Shown here one piece after another: positions 8,019 to 18,055 of a stretch of 64,000 nucleotides of DNA. Position numbers and translations under genes: made by a program. The DNA comes from Oceanisphaera marina (lineage in GTDB: Bacteria > Pseudomonadota > Gammaproteobacteria > Enterobacterales > Aeromonadaceae), in contig NZ_BMKE01000006.1 in assembly GCF_014643915.1 (NCBI RefSeq), positions 73,107 to 137,106 on the forward strand, written 5' to 3'. The first letter of the stretch is position 1. Each line of letters opens with the position of its first letter. Under the pieces are notes generated by a model, which saw only the letters and a program-made list of their open reading frames with translations, did no database searches and was not told where the DNA came from.

Positions 8019-9395
8019 TTAAATCAGTCGTACCTTGACGGTGCGGCCCTTGATTTTACCCTGCTGCAGATGCTTGAGTGCCTTGTTGGCGACATCTCTG
8101 TGCACGGCCACGTAAGACTGCATTTCTGAAATATCGATTTTGCCGACTTCGGCACCCTGGATGCCTGCCTCGCCGGTCAAGGCGCCCAGAATATCGCCGG
8201 CGCGGATCTTGCTCTTGCGGCCACCGGCAATGTTCAGGGTAACCATGTCGGGTTGCAGCGCCGGTATATTGCCGTTCAAATCGGCCAGCGAGCCCTGAAC
8301 GATGGGCGCGCGCTGATATTCTTCAATCATGTTGACGCGATAGGCTTCCTGAGCGCTGTACAGGCTCAATGCCAGGCCTTGCTGGCCAGCACGTCCGGTA
8401 CGACCCACGCGGTGCACGTGGACTTCCGGATCCTGGGTGATGTCGTAGTTGATCACCGCCGCCAGCTCTTTGATGTCGAGGCCGCGGGCAGCCACGTCGG
8501 TGGCGACCAGAATATTGGCACTGCCGTTGGCAAAGCGAATCAATACCTGATCCCGTTCCCGCTGCTCCAGATCGCCATTGAGTGCCAGCGCGGCAAAACC
8601 CAGATTGGTCAGGTGGTCGGCCACTTCCTGACAGGCGCGTTTGGTGTTGCAGAATACCACGGCCGAGCGGGGCGCATAGTGAGCCAGCAAGGTGGCCAGC
8701 GCCTGCTTGCGCAGATTGGGCACCACTTCAAACAGCAACTGTACTATGGTGTCGGCTCTGTTTTCGTCCGCAACGGACACCCGCTCTGGTGCTTGCTGCA
8801 AACCCCGGCTGAGATCGGCAATGCCTTCCGGATACGTCGCCGAAAACAGCAGCGTCTGACGTTCTCGGGGGGCAAACGCCACTACACGCTCGATATCGTC
8901 GGCAAAGCCCATGTCGAGCATGCGGTCGGCTTCATCCAGCACCAGAGTATTCAGATCGTCCAGCACCAGGCTGCCTTGCTCCAGATGTTTGAGCATGCGC
9001 CCCGGGGTACCCACCACTATGTGGGCTCCAAATTCCAGAGACGCCGTCTGTGCCGCGGTAGGCGAGCCCCCGCACAGCACCACCAGCTTGACGTTGGCCA
9101 TGGCGCGAGCCAGACGGCGCAGTTCGCGCGCTACCTGATCGGCAAGCTCGCGAGTGGGGCAAATCACCATGGTCTGCACGCCCAGACGATTGACATCGAG
9201 TCGTGCCAGCAATGCCAGGCCAAAGGCCACGGTTTTACCGCTACCTGTGCTGGCCTGGGCGATCACATCTTTGCCGTTCAGCATCAGCGGCAGGCTCTGA
9301 GCCTGAATGGGCGTCATGCGGGTATATTCAAGGCTGGTCAGGTTGGCGATCAGCGCAGGGTCCAGAGACAGGGTGGAAAATTCGGTGTTGTTCAC
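8019..9395 (-). CDS. dbpA: ATP-dependent RNA helicase DbpA
   Basis: A 458-residue DEAD-box helicase that acts in 50S ribosome assembly by binding hairpin 92 of 23S rRNA. Motifs in order: Q-motif region TPIQAQSLP (28-36), ASTGSGKT (48-55), PTREL (80-84), DEAD (154-157), SAT (185-187) and HRVGRTGRAG (328-337). The C-terminal 75 residues match the DbpA RNA-binding domain (RKSKIRAGDILGALTGEAG, then VGKIDI and SYVAVHRDVANKAL). Those features and the length separate it from RhlE/SrmB. It stands alone, facing the bidirectional terminator. Confidence 0.94.
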   Translation of the reverse strand: MNNTEFSTLSLDPALIANLTSLEYTRMTPIQAQSLPLMLNGKDVIAQASTGSGKTVAFGLALLARLDVNRLGVQTMVICPTRELADQVARELRRLARAMANVKLVVLCGGSPTAAQTASLEFGAHIVVGTPGRMLKHLEQGSLVLDDLNTLVLDEADRMLDMGFADDIERVVAFAPRERQTLLFSATYPEGIADLSRGLQQAPERVSVADENRADTIVQLLFEVVPNLRKQALATLLAHYAPRSAVVFCNTKRACQEVADHLTNLGFAALALNGDLEQRERDQVLIRFANGSANILVATDVAARGLDIKELAAVINYDITQDPEVHVHRVGRTGRAGQQGLALSLYSAQEAYRVNMIEEYQRAPIVQGSLADLNGNIPALQPDMVTLNIAGGRKSKIRAGDILGALTGEAGIQGAEVGKIDISEMQSYVAVHRDVANKALKHLQQGKIKGRTVKVRLI

Positions 9396-9523
9396 GGTAA
9401 AACTCTTGAGGTCAGAAAAAGGAGGTGCACAAAGGCGGACCGATATAATAGCAGAAAAGCATTGCCTGTGGTGATTTTTGACTATTTGGCGAGCACAGTC
9501 TTAGTCAATACTTTCAGCCAATA

Positions 9524-9554
9524 AAAACGGCGCTGTATCAAACAGCGCCGTTTT
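9524..9554 (-). terminator. intrinsic terminator of dapD
   Basis: ACGGCGCTGT / ACAGCGCCGT stem with five-base loop, followed on the minus strand by TTTTTATT. It lies 45 bases beyond the dapD stop. The stem is nearly the same as the trxB terminator (21614-21643). Confidence 0.85.
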
Positions 9555-9598
9555 GCCGGTTGCATGCCGCTCATGATGAACGACAGAGACTAGCCTGA

Positions 9599-10630
9599 TT
9601 AGTTGTGCTTGTGCAGCTCGGCGTTCAGCTCGATGGCAGACTGGTTGGTTTTCACCTCGATGCGGCCGCTCTGGGAATTGCGACGGAACATCAGATCGGG
9701 TTTTCCTGCCAGTTCTGCGGCTTTAACCGTTTGCACTTCCTGGTTCTTGTCGTCCAGTACCGTCACTTTTGAGCCGGCGGTGATGTACAGACCCGACTCT
9801 ATGGTACAGCGATCGCCCAGCGGAATGCCCAGGCCGGCATTGGCGCCCAGCAGGCTGCCTTCGCCTACGGAAATGACGATATTGCCGCCACCGGACAGGG
9901 TGCCCATGGTGGAACAGCCGCCACCCAGATCGGAGCCGTTACCGACTACCACGCCGGCAGAAATACGGCCCTCAACCATGCTGACACCCAGGGTACCTGC
10001 GTTAAAGTTGATAAAACCTTCGTGCATAACGGTGGTGCCTTCGCCTACGTGCGCCCCGAGGCGGATACGGGATGCATCGCCGATACGTACGCCGGTCGGC
10101 ACCACGTAGTCGGTCATTTTCGGGAACTTGTCGACCGAATCAACGCTGATGGTACGACCCTGGGCGCGGGCGGACAGCTGACGCTTGGCCAGCTCGTCTA
10201 CCGCTATGGCGCCTTCGGAGGTCCAGGCCACGTTGGGCAGCAAGCCGAACATACCGGACAGGTCTATACCGTGGGGCTTAACCAGGCGATGAGAGAGCAA
10301 TGCCAGCTTCAGATATACCTCGGCGGTGCTTGCGGGGGCGGCGTCGGTATCCAGAATGGTCACTACCAGTGGCTGGCTGGTGCCGTCCAGGATGCTGGCG
10401 ATCTCGGCCTGCTCTTCGGCACCTGCAGAGCGGAACGCCGCTTGCAGGGAGTTCAGCTGTGTGTTGTCGATTTCGATGGCCGCGTTGCCGCCCTGATAGC
10501 CGATTGTTTCGGCTACTGCGTTAACCAGTGTGTCATCGGCTTTGTGCAGCGGCAGGTTGTAATAGACTTCTAGCCATTCACCCTTGGCGGACTTGGTGCC
10601 CACACCCAGTCCGAAAGCAAAATTTGCCAT
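9599..10630 (-). CDS. dapD: tetrahydrodipicolinate N-succinyltransferase (long DapD type)
   Basis: A 343-residue trimeric acyltransferase that succinylates tetrahydrodipicolinate in the lysine/diaminopimelate pathway. Hexapeptide repeats of a left-handed beta-helix fill residues about 170-290 (GVRIGDASRIRLGAHVGEG, GRISAGVVVGNGSDLGGG, SVGEGSLLGANAGLGIPLGD). The length and N-terminal domain fit the Pseudomonas/Vibrio DapD class rather than the 274-residue E. coli one. I chose the ATG at 10630, which has GGAG eight bases upstream and gives exactly 343 residues; an in-frame ATG 36 bases earlier lacks support. It lies downstream of glnD, as in E. coli. Confidence 0.94.
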   Translation of the reverse strand: MANFAFGLGVGTKSAKGEWLEVYYNLPLHKADDTLVNAVAETIGYQGGNAAIEIDNTQLNSLQAAFRSAGAEEQAEIASILDGTSQPLVVTILDTDAAPASTAEVYLKLALLSHRLVKPHGIDLSGMFGLLPNVAWTSEGAIAVDELAKRQLSARAQGRTISVDSVDKFPKMTDYVVPTGVRIGDASRIRLGAHVGEGTTVMHEGFINFNAGTLGVSMVEGRISAGVVVGNGSDLGGGCSTMGTLSGGGNIVISVGEGSLLGANAGLGIPLGDRCTIESGLYITAGSKVTVLDDKNQEVQTVKAAELAGKPDLMFRRNSQSGRIEVKTNQSAIELNAELHKHN

Positions 10631-10824
10631 CCAGGTAACTCCGTTTATTTGATTTGAATGTGTCATCGGCCGACGGTAAAGGCCGCCAGCCGTATGTTGG
10701 TCAGTCGCAGGCGGTGCCTGGCTGGTTGTTGAGCCCTTTAATGGCGAATGATTCTGCCTGGCTCAAAGGCGGCGTCGAGAATGGCTTGCAGAGTGCCATT
10801 TCGATACCTTACCGATGTGTTGCA

Positions 10825-13476
10825 TCAATTTAAGGTGTTTTTTATCACACTTTTTCCGTCCTGCGCGAGCTCTTCCACCAGTTTTTCGCGCAGCAAAGCT
10901 TGTTCCTGCTCGTTTAATGGCCGGTTATGCCGGTTGGTCAGGCTGAAAAAATCTTCTACCCGTTCGCCAATGGTGGTGATCTTGGCGGCGTGCAGATTGA
11001 GCTTCAACTGGCTGAATACGTTGCCGACTCTGGCCAGCAAGCCGGGCGTATCGAGGGCGACCAGTTCCATCAGCGTGCGCTTGGTGGGCTGCCGGGGGCG
11101 CAGAAAGTTGACCTGGGTGGTGACGGTAAACTCCCGATGCCGGCGCGACGGGGGACGAATGCGGATTCTGGGTGCAGCCGAGCGGATCAGGACCTCGCTC
11201 AGACGCTGGCACAAATCGCTGAGTCGATCGCCGCTGACCGGCTGGCCATCGGGCTCGAGTACGATAAAGGTGTCGAGGGCATAACCGTCTTTCGAGGTCA
11301 TGATCTGGGCGTCGTGTATGTTCAGGTTTTTCTGATCCAGCGCCGCGGCCACCCGGCCGAACAGATTCGGCGAATCGGGACAGTAGATAAACAGTTCGCT
11401 GCCTCCGCGACCCGGCTGCTGGCTGATTTGCACCAGCGGGCGCTGGCTGTTGCCATGAGCGATAATATGTCGGCTATGCCAGGCGATTTGCTCTGGGGTA
11501 TGGCGGAGAAAATAATTGGCGGTAAACCGGGACCACAGCGGCTTGATTTGCTCCTCGGAAGTATCCAGCTGGGTCAGTATTTGCCTCGCCTGGCGTTGAT
11601 TTTCTCGAATGCGCAAGCGCAGATCCGGCGGGTTTTCCAGGCCGCGACGCAGGGCTTTCTGGGTGGCAAAATACAGCTCGCGCAGCAGGCTGCCTTTCCA
11701 GTCGTTCCACAGGTGGTCGTTGGTAGCGCAAATATCGGCCACGGTAAGTGCATATAAAAAATCGAGCCGTAATTCGTCTCTGACCAGACCGGCAAACTCG
11801 CTGATCACGTCGGGATCGTAAATATCACGCCGTTGTGCCGTTACCGACATCAACAGATGCTGGCGAACCAGCCAGGACACCAGGCGGGCGTCGGATTTGT
11901 CGAGATTGTGCTGCAGGCAAAAGGCCAGCGCGTCTTCGGCACCCAGCTCGGAATGATCGCCGCCACGCCCCTTGGCAATGTCATGAAACAGCCCGGCCAG
12001 ATTAAGCAACTCGGGTTTGCGCAGCCGACTGCAAATATCAAAGCACAGCGGATGGCTGCGTTTGGCTTCGGGTTTGCGAAAACGATACATGTTTTTCAGC
12101 AGTCGGTGGGTATGCTCGTCGACCGGATAGGCATGAAACATATCAAACTGCATCTGCCCGACAATCTTATTCCACTGGGGCAGGTAGGCGGCAAGAATGC
12201 CATAGCGATGCATCAGCGTCAGGGCCAGACCACAGCCGTGGCGATGACGCATCAGCATCATGAACAGCTGTCGACAATCGGCCCGTTCACATAAAAAATC
12301 AGGCAATAGCCGGCGTGCATCACGCAGCTGGCGCAGCGTGGTGGAATAGATTCCGGTCGCCTGGGGCTGGGCTGCGACTTGATAGAACAGCCGTAAAATG
12401 GCGGCCGGTTGCTCAATAAATAGGTCGGGATCGATGGCATCCACCAGGGTGCCGCGTAAACGAAACTCCGGGGTCAGTGCTTTTACATCCATGGCGATGT
12501 GACCCAGAATGGCTTCGTCAAACAGCTGCAACAGCATCTCGTTGAGTTCGGCCACCCGTCGCACCGTTTGATAAAACCGCTTCATCATCTGTTCTATCGG
12601 CTCGTTGCCCTCACCGGCAAACCCCAGGGCCGTGGCCACGGCCCGTTGCCGGTCAAAGAGCAGGCGGTTGTCGGATTTGTGGATGGCCATGTGCAGGGCA
12701 AAGCGCAGCTTCCACAAAAAATTCTGACAATCGAGCAGCTCTACGTATTCGTCCTGACTTAGAAAATCGTGACTGACCATTTCGTGCAGCGTGGTAGCAC
12801 CAAAGTGTCGGCGTGTTACCCAGCTGATGGTTTGAATATCCCGCAGGCCACCGGGGCTGTTTTTAATATCGGGCTCGAGTTTGTAGTTGGTGTCTTGATA
12901 CTGAAGGTGGCGTTGAGTCTGCTCTTCCCGCTTGGCTTCAAAAAAGGCCTGGCTTGGCCAGAAGGTGTCCGGCTCGGTCGCGTGAGTTAATGCGGCAAAG
13001 GTGTGATAGCAACCGGTGATCAGGCGCGCCTCTATCAGGTTGGTGGCAATGGTAAGATCCTGCTCTCCCTGCTGGATGCATTCCTTTACCGAGCGTACGC
13101 TGTGACCCACTTCGAGTCGTAAGTCCCACAGCAGGGTCACAAAGCGGCTGATGTGCTCATTGATGGCAGGGTTGGCGTCACCTTCATACAAAATAAGCAA
13201 GTCGATATCGGAGTAGGGATGTAATTCACCGCGGCCATAACCGCCTACGGCTACCAGAGCCAGCTGCGGGTCCTGTGCCAGGCCAAAGTGCTGCCACAGG
13301 CCGGTCAGCAGTTGATCCATGTGCTGAGAGCGGGTGACCACCAGCTCCATGATGTCGTCGCCGGCATTAAAGCGCTGCTCTAGCCATTGCTGCAGGCGGG
13401 CCAGTATTTCTTTGCACTTGGGCAGGGTGAGTTCGGCCGGGTCGAGCAGGGCCGGAGCAAGCAGGCTGGCATCCAT
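10825..13476 (-). CDS. glnD: bifunctional PII uridylyltransferase/uridylyl-removing enzyme
   Basis: An 883-residue nitrogen sensor that uridylylates PII (GlnB/GlnK) when glutamine is low and deuridylylates it when glutamine is high. The nucleotidyltransferase motif GGYGRGELHPYSDID is at residues 78-92. The HD hydrolase motif is in HPLCFDICSRLRKPELLNLAGLFHDIAKG. Two ACT domains occupy roughly the last 200 residues (SPNLFGRVAAALDQKNLNIHDAQI and TPGLLARVGNVFSQLKLNLHAAKI). All family parts are present at usual length. The E. coli neighbour map is absent; a divergent VTT-family gene lies upstream instead. Confidence 0.96.
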   Translation of the reverse strand: MDASLLAPALLDPAELTLPKCKEILARLQQWLEQRFNAGDDIMELVVTRSQHMDQLLTGLWQHFGLAQDPQLALVAVGGYGRGELHPYSDIDLLILYEGDANPAINEHISRFVTLLWDLRLEVGHSVRSVKECIQQGEQDLTIATNLIEARLITGCYHTFAALTHATEPDTFWPSQAFFEAKREEQTQRHLQYQDTNYKLEPDIKNSPGGLRDIQTISWVTRRHFGATTLHEMVSHDFLSQDEYVELLDCQNFLWKLRFALHMAIHKSDNRLLFDRQRAVATALGFAGEGNEPIEQMMKRFYQTVRRVAELNEMLLQLFDEAILGHIAMDVKALTPEFRLRGTLVDAIDPDLFIEQPAAILRLFYQVAAQPQATGIYSTTLRQLRDARRLLPDFLCERADCRQLFMMLMRHRHGCGLALTLMHRYGILAAYLPQWNKIVGQMQFDMFHAYPVDEHTHRLLKNMYRFRKPEAKRSHPLCFDICSRLRKPELLNLAGLFHDIAKGRGGDHSELGAEDALAFCLQHNLDKSDARLVSWLVRQHLLMSVTAQRRDIYDPDVISEFAGLVRDELRLDFLYALTVADICATNDHLWNDWKGSLLRELYFATQKALRRGLENPPDLRLRIRENQRQARQILTQLDTSEEQIKPLWSRFTANYFLRHTPEQIAWHSRHIIAHGNSQRPLVQISQQPGRGGSELFIYCPDSPNLFGRVAAALDQKNLNIHDAQIMTSKDGYALDTFIVLEPDGQPVSGDRLSDLCQRLSEVLIRSAAPRIRIRPPSRRHREFTVTTQVNFLRPRQPTKRTLMELVALDTPGLLARVGNVFSQLKLNLHAAKITTIGERVEDFFSLTNRHNRPLNEQEQALLREKLVEELAQDGKSVIKNTLN

Positions 13477-13658
13477 AGGGCAACGATATCCTCTGAGTCT
13501 GGAGTGGGGCTGGGGTTAGCTGCACTAAGTTAGCATATATCGATATCAACCAAGGGTGAACTGTGCAGCGTCTCTGTCAAAAGGCATGTTTGTTGAGATT
13601 AGACGCCGCCAGCAAGCTTGATAAGATAAGAGTCTGCGTTTGTGTGGAGCTGATGTAT

Positions 13659-14264
13659 ATGCCAAATACCGAAGTGGGCAACAATGAATTACCTGGCTGG
13701 ATACGCCGTGCCATGGCGTCGGGGTACTTATTGCCGGTACTGTTTATGGCGTCCTTGCTGGAAGCCATTATTGTGCCTATTCCGTTGGAGCTTATTTTAA
13801 TTCCGTTGTTGTTGTTGCAACCACAGCGCCGCTGGCTGCTGGCCTCGGTTGCTCTGGCCGGCTGTCTGTGTGGTGCCTTGCTGGGATATTGGTTTGGAGG
13901 CTGGTTATTCGACAGTTTGGGGCAATGGTTGTTAACGACCCTGGGGGCGCAGGATGCCTTTGCCGATTTTGAAAACACCTTGGCGGAACAGGGTTTTATG
14001 GCAATAGTGGTGGTGGGAGTCACTCCGGTGCCGTTTCAGGTTGCCATGCTGGCGGCCGGTGCGGCGAGTTATCCACTATGGATGTTCATGCTGGCGGCGG
14101 CAGTGGCAAGAGGCATACGCTATTTTGGATTGGCGCTCTTGGTTCACCTGTTTGGCGAGCAGGCCATGGGCTTGTTTAAGCGCCGGGGTAAACCGGTAGG
14201 TTTTGCGATATTGATACTTGCCATTCTCGGCTTTGGCGTGCAGTGGTGGCTGGAAGGGAAATAA
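13659..14264 (+). CDS. VTT/DedA superfamily membrane protein (YqaA-like)
   Basis: A 201-residue integral membrane protein with four or five hydrophobic helices. The VTT (SNARE-associated) core is seen in EAIIVPIPLELILIPL and in GVTPVPFQVAMLAAG, where the conserved GxTPxPFQ re-entrant motif is intact. The family is linked to lipid scrambling and membrane homeostasis; the exact substrate is unknown. I chose the ATG at 13659, nine bases after GGAG, rather than upstream in-frame starts without a ribosome site. It is divergent from glnD and convergent with cspD. Confidence 0.8.
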   Translation: MPNTEVGNNELPGWIRRAMASGYLLPVLFMASLLEAIIVPIPLELILIPLLLLQPQRRWLLASVALAGCLCGALLGYWFGGWLFDSLGQWLLTTLGAQDAFADFENTLAEQGFMAIVVVGVTPVPFQVAMLAAGAASYPLWMFMLAAAVARGIRYFGLALLVHLFGEQAMGLFKRRGKPVGFAILILAILGFGVQWWLEGK

Positions 14265-14308
14265 GACTGCGGTATTTATTTCACGGCTGGCGATGGGAGA
14301 TAAAATAA

Positions 14309-14330
14309 CAAAGGCGCCGTAGCGCCTTGA
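14309..14330 (-). terminator. hairpin terminator of cspD
   Basis: AAGGCGC / GCGCCTT with four-base loop between convergent genes. On the minus strand it is followed by TTTGTTATTTT, so it mainly serves cspD. A weaker T-run on the plus side may serve the VTT gene. Confidence 0.7.
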
Positions 14331-14361
14331 TTATCAGATACCAGGTATCCGTGCTTTATTA

Positions 14362-14571
14362 TTATTCGCCCGCGGGTCTGATGCTGGTTGCATGATTCCC
14401 TTTGGGGCCTTGTTCAATTTTATATTGTACCAACTGGCCCGCCTTCAGGGTTCTATATCCATCCATCTCAATGGTGGAGAAATGTGCGAACACATCATCA
14501 CCGCCGTCCTGTGGGCAGATAAAGCCAAATCCCTTAGCATTGTTAAACCACTTCACCGTACCGGTTGTCAT
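14362..14571 (-). CDS. cspD: cold-shock-like protein CspD
   Basis: A 69-residue single cold-shock domain. RNP1 (KGFGFI) and RNP2 (DVFAHFS) are intact for single-strand nucleic-acid binding. The C-terminal reading KAGQLVQYKIEQGPKGNHA is characteristic of CspD, which in E. coli inhibits replication in stationary phase. Its position divergent from clpS-clpA is the same as in E. coli, which strengthens CspD over CspA/C/E. I chose the ATG at 14571 (AAGGG ten bases upstream); the longer in-frame extension is not supported. Confidence 0.92.
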   Translation of the reverse strand: MTTGTVKWFNNAKGFGFICPQDGGDDVFAHFSTIEMDGYRTLKAGQLVQYKIEQGPKGNHATSIRPAGE

Positions 14572-14973
14572 ACTTGTGCATCCCTTATGCTCAAACATCC
14601 TAAACAACATTGAATTATCAGCCACGGCTATATTGAGCCTGGCCAATGATTACTACAGGCGATTCTTCGCCGGATGCGGCAATCATTAAAACAGGTCCGA
14701 CACGCAGCCAATCTAATGATTACCAAGACTCCACTCTAGCCAAACAGCGAGATGAGTCAAGCCTTTGTTTATTACTTCACAACCTGAAACCAAGGCTATT
14801 GACAGCCCCAATCCAGGCAGTAGGGTGAAGGAAAAGACACTCTGGAGAGTTCCTGATATCCTGACAGTCAAGAAGCGGCTTATGCCATGATTTTGAAGGA
14901 CGCCACTCACAGATGTCTAATATTTGGCATCTCTGGTGTAGCGAGATCTGGAACGGTGATTTAGAGTAGGTAT
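14572..14973. other. 402-base cspD/clpS divergent intergenic region
   Basis: Holds the promoters for cspD (minus) and clpS-clpA (plus). An extended -10-like GCTGATAAT precedes cspD on the minus strand. I see no RNA gene, repeat or credible ORF here. Confidence 0.5.
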
Positions 14974-15291
14974 ATGAGCAGGAGAACACGGCAGGCCGAT
15001 GGTGATCAGTTAAAAGAGGTGGAAGAAATAGCGCTGCAACCCCCTCCTATGTATAAGGTCATCTTGAATAACGACGATTATACCCCCATGGATTTTGTGG
15101 TGGAGGTGCTGCAAACTTTCTTTTCCATGGATGAGGACAAGGCAACACAAGTGATGATGGCAGTGCATTATCAAGGCAAAGGGGTCTGTGGCCTGTTTAC
15201 TGCAGAAATCGCAGAAACCAAGGTAGCGCAAGTGAATAATTATGCTCGACTACACGAACACCCGTTGTTATGTAGCATGGAGCAGGAATGA
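14974..15291 (+). CDS. clpS: ClpS, N-degron adaptor of ClpAP
   Basis: A 105-residue adaptor that binds destabilising N-terminal residues (Leu, Phe, Trp, Tyr) and delivers substrates to ClpA. The conserved [14 protein letters not shown] stretch, here residues 33-46, holds the Asn-Asp pair that binds the substrate alpha-amino group. [21 protein letters not shown] completes the pocket and ClpA interface. It is 48 bases upstream of clpA in one operon, and shares the region with both aminoacyl-transferases that make such N-degrons. Confidence 0.95.
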   Translation: MSRRTRQADGDQLKEVEEIALQPPPMYKVILNNDDYTPMDFVVEVLQTFFSMDEDKATQVMMAVHYQGKGVCGLFTAEIAETKVAQVNNYARLHEHPLLCSMEQE

Positions 15292-15339
15292 GATAGTACC
15301 CGCCGCAACGGGACACCGAAGTTTTTAGGGGAGGTGCCT

Positions 15340-17592
15340 ATGTTGAACAAAGATCTTGAGAGCACGCTGAACGACGCTTTCAACGAAGCGCGTCGTGCTC
15401 GCCACGAGTTCATGACGGTGGAGCACCTGCTACTCGCGTTGTTGAATAATCCGGCTGCCAAAGAGGCATTAACTGCCTGTGGTGCCGATCTTGAACAATT
15501 ACGTCGTGAAACCCACCTTTTTATCGAGCAGACCACACCCTTGCTGCCAGCGGGAGACGAGGAGATTGAAACCCAACCGACCCTCGGTTTTCAGCGCGTA
15601 CTGCAGCGAGCGGTGTTTCACGTACAGTCTTCCGGCAACGCCGAAGTCACCGGTGCCAATGTGCTGGTGGCCATTTTCAGCGAGCAGGAGTCTCAGGCTG
15701 CGTATCTGTTGAAAAAAATCCAGATCAGTCGTTTGGATGTGGTCAACTTTCTGTCTCACGGTGTACGCAAAGATGGTGAGCAGGAAGATGCGCCCTCCGT
15801 GCAACCGGAAGACAGCGAAGAAGCCGTGAGCAATCAGGCCGAAGGCTTTGTGACCAACCTTAACCAGTGGGTGAAGGAAGGCCGTATCGATCCGCTCATC
15901 GGGCGAGATCATGAAGTGAGCCGGGCGATTCAGGTATTGTGCCGTCGCCGCAAGAACAACCCGCTGCTGGTGGGTGAAGCCGGGGTGGGTAAAACCGCGA
16001 TTGCCGAAGGTCTGGCCTATCGTATCGTGCATGGCGAAGTACCGGAAATCATCGCCGACAGCGTGATTTACTCCCTCGACATGGGGTCCTTGCTGGCCGG
16101 TACCAAATACCGGGGTGACTTCGAAAAGCGGTTCAAGGCGCTGCTGAAACAGTTTGAAAAGCAGAAAGGCGCCATCCTGTTTATTGATGAGATCCATACC
16201 ATTATTGGTGCGGGGGCGGCCTCTGGTGGCCAGCTGGATGCGGCCAATCTGCTTAAACCCATGCTGTCCAGCGGGCAAATCCGTTGTGTAGGCTCGACCA
16301 CCTATCAGGAATATAGTCAGGTATTTGAAAAAGATCGTGCTCTGGCGCGACGCTTTCAGAAGATCGATATTCCCGAGCCATCGGTGGAGGACACTACCAA
16401 GATACTGATGGGGTTGAAGAGTCGTTACGAGTCTCATCATGATGTGCGTTATACCAACAAGGCGATGAAGGCTGCCGCCGAGTTGTCGGCCAAATACATC
16501 AACGATCGTCATCTGCCGGACAAGGCCATTGACGTCATAGACGAGGCGGGCGCCAAAATTCGCATGATGCCGCCGTCCAAGCGCAAGAAGACCATAGGAG
16601 TGGGCGATATTGAGGCCATAGTGGCCAAAATTGCGCGTATTCCGGAAAAGTCCGTTTCCAGCTCCGATACCGAAGCCCTGAAAACCCTGGAGTCCAAGCT
16701 GAAAATGGTGGTCTTCGGTCAGGACAAGGCCATAGAGGTGTTGACCGACTCCATTCGCTTGAGTCGTTCTGGCCTGGGTAACGAGAATCGGCCGATTGGC
16801 TCTTTCCTGTTTGCAGGCCCGACCGGGGTGGGTAAAACGGAGGTCACGCAGCAGCTGTCCCGAGTATTGGGCATCGAGCTGGTACGCTTCGATATGTCCG
16901 AGTACATGGAGTCTCATACGGTGTCGCGCTTGATTGGTGCACCACCTGGCTATGTGGGCTTTGACCAGGGCGGGCTGCTGACTGATGCGGTGATCAAGCA
17001 TCCTCATGCGGTGATACTGCTTGATGAAATCGAGAAGGCACACCAGGACGTGTTCAACCTGTTACTGCAGGTAATGGACAACGGTACCCTGACCGATAAC
17101 AACGGACGCAAGGCAGACTTTCGTAATGTGATTTTGGTGATGACCACCAACGCCGGGGTGCAAGAGACGGTTCGCAAGTCGATTGGCTTCCAGCAGCAGG
17201 ATCATAGCCATGATGCGATGAGCGAAATCAACCGTACCTTTTCGCCTGAATTCCGCAACCGGTTAGACCATATAATCTGGTTCAACAACTTGGATATGGC
17301 GGTGATTCATCAGGTAGTAGACAAGTTTATTGTCGAACTGCAGGCGCAATTGGATGCCAAAGGCGTATCGATGGAAGTGAGCGAGCCAGCTCGTCATTGG
17401 TTGGCCGAGCAGGGATACGACAGGTCGATGGGGGCGCGACCCATGGGGCGGGTGATTCAGGAGCAACTGAAAAAGCCGCTGGCCAACGAGCTGCTGTTTG
17501 GCGAACTGGTTGGTGGCGGCTCGGTCAAAGTCACCCTTAAGGACAACAAACTGCATTTTGATTATCAGTCGGAAGCCTCTTTGGCCCACTAA
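15340..17592 (+). CDS. clpA: ClpA, ATPase subunit of ClpAP protease
   Basis: A 750-residue class I AAA+ unfoldase that feeds ClpP. The N-domain (1-145) binds ClpS. D1 carries Walker A GEAGVGKT at 212-219, D2 carries GPTGVGKT at 493-500. The IGF tripeptide at 615-617 is the ClpP docking loop. Length is close to E. coli ClpA (758). I chose the ATG at 15340, preceded by GGGGAGG at good spacing, over an in-frame GTG two codons upstream. A clear terminator follows. Confidence 0.96.
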   Translation: MLNKDLESTLNDAFNEARRARHEFMTVEHLLLALLNNPAAKEALTACGADLEQLRRETHLFIEQTTPLLPAGDEEIETQPTLGFQRVLQRAVFHVQSSGNAEVTGANVLVAIFSEQESQAAYLLKKIQISRLDVVNFLSHGVRKDGEQEDAPSVQPEDSEEAVSNQAEGFVTNLNQWVKEGRIDPLIGRDHEVSRAIQVLCRRRKNNPLLVGEAGVGKTAIAEGLAYRIVHGEVPEIIADSVIYSLDMGSLLAGTKYRGDFEKRFKALLKQFEKQKGAILFIDEIHTIIGAGAASGGQLDAANLLKPMLSSGQIRCVGSTTYQEYSQVFEKDRALARRFQKIDIPEPSVEDTTKILMGLKSRYESHHDVRYTNKAMKAAAELSAKYINDRHLPDKAIDVIDEAGAKIRMMPPSKRKKTIGVGDIEAIVAKIARIPEKSVSSSDTEALKTLESKLKMVVFGQDKAIEVLTDSIRLSRSGLGNENRPIGSFLFAGPTGVGKTEVTQQLSRVLGIELVRFDMSEYMESHTVSRLIGAPPGYVGFDQGGLLTDAVIKHPHAVILLDEIEKAHQDVFNLLLQVMDNGTLTDNNGRKADFRNVILVMTTNAGVQETVRKSIGFQQQDHSHDAMSEINRTFSPEFRNRLDHIIWFNNLDMAVIHQVVDKFIVELQAQLDAKGVSMEVSEPARHWLAEQGYDRSMGARPMGRVIQEQLKKPLANELLFGELVGGGSVKVTLKDNKLHFDYQSEASLAH

Positions 17593-17618
17593 CATGTCAC
17601 TGAGTACATAATGCCACT

Positions 17619-17655
17619 ATGCCCGGCTCCCTTTCAGAGAGCCGGGCATTTTTAT
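17619..17655 (+). terminator. intrinsic terminator of clpA
   Basis: ATGCCCGGCTC / GAGCCGGGCAT stem with nine-base loop, then TTTTTATT. It lies 27 bases after the clpA stop. Confidence 0.92.
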
Positions 17656-17760
17656 TCAAGAGGCAAATGCCTGGCAGAACACAAGCAAGCAAAGCACCCA
17701 AAATACAGCGAGCAACAGAAAATGCTGTTTACTCTCCTTCGGGTGTGACTGGCAAACGAA

Positions 17761-17991
<231 letters not shown>

Positions 17992-18055
17992 TTAACGCAG
18001 GCAATAAAAGCGGCGTAGATCATGCCGGATTTCGCCCTGAGTGTAAAGTTTCCGC

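Noticed and set aside
8253-9524. 423-codon open frame on the plus strand
   Set aside because: Antisense to dbpA; low-complexity Gln/His/Gly composition typical of a shadow frame.
15499-17043. 514-codon open frame on the minus strand
   Set aside because: It is antisense to clpA, has no family resemblance, and its length follows from clpA codon bias.
17593-17760. serW-like tRNA between clpA and infA, as in E. coli
   Set aside because: No cloverleaf or T-arm sequence on either strand; only the clpA terminator is seen.
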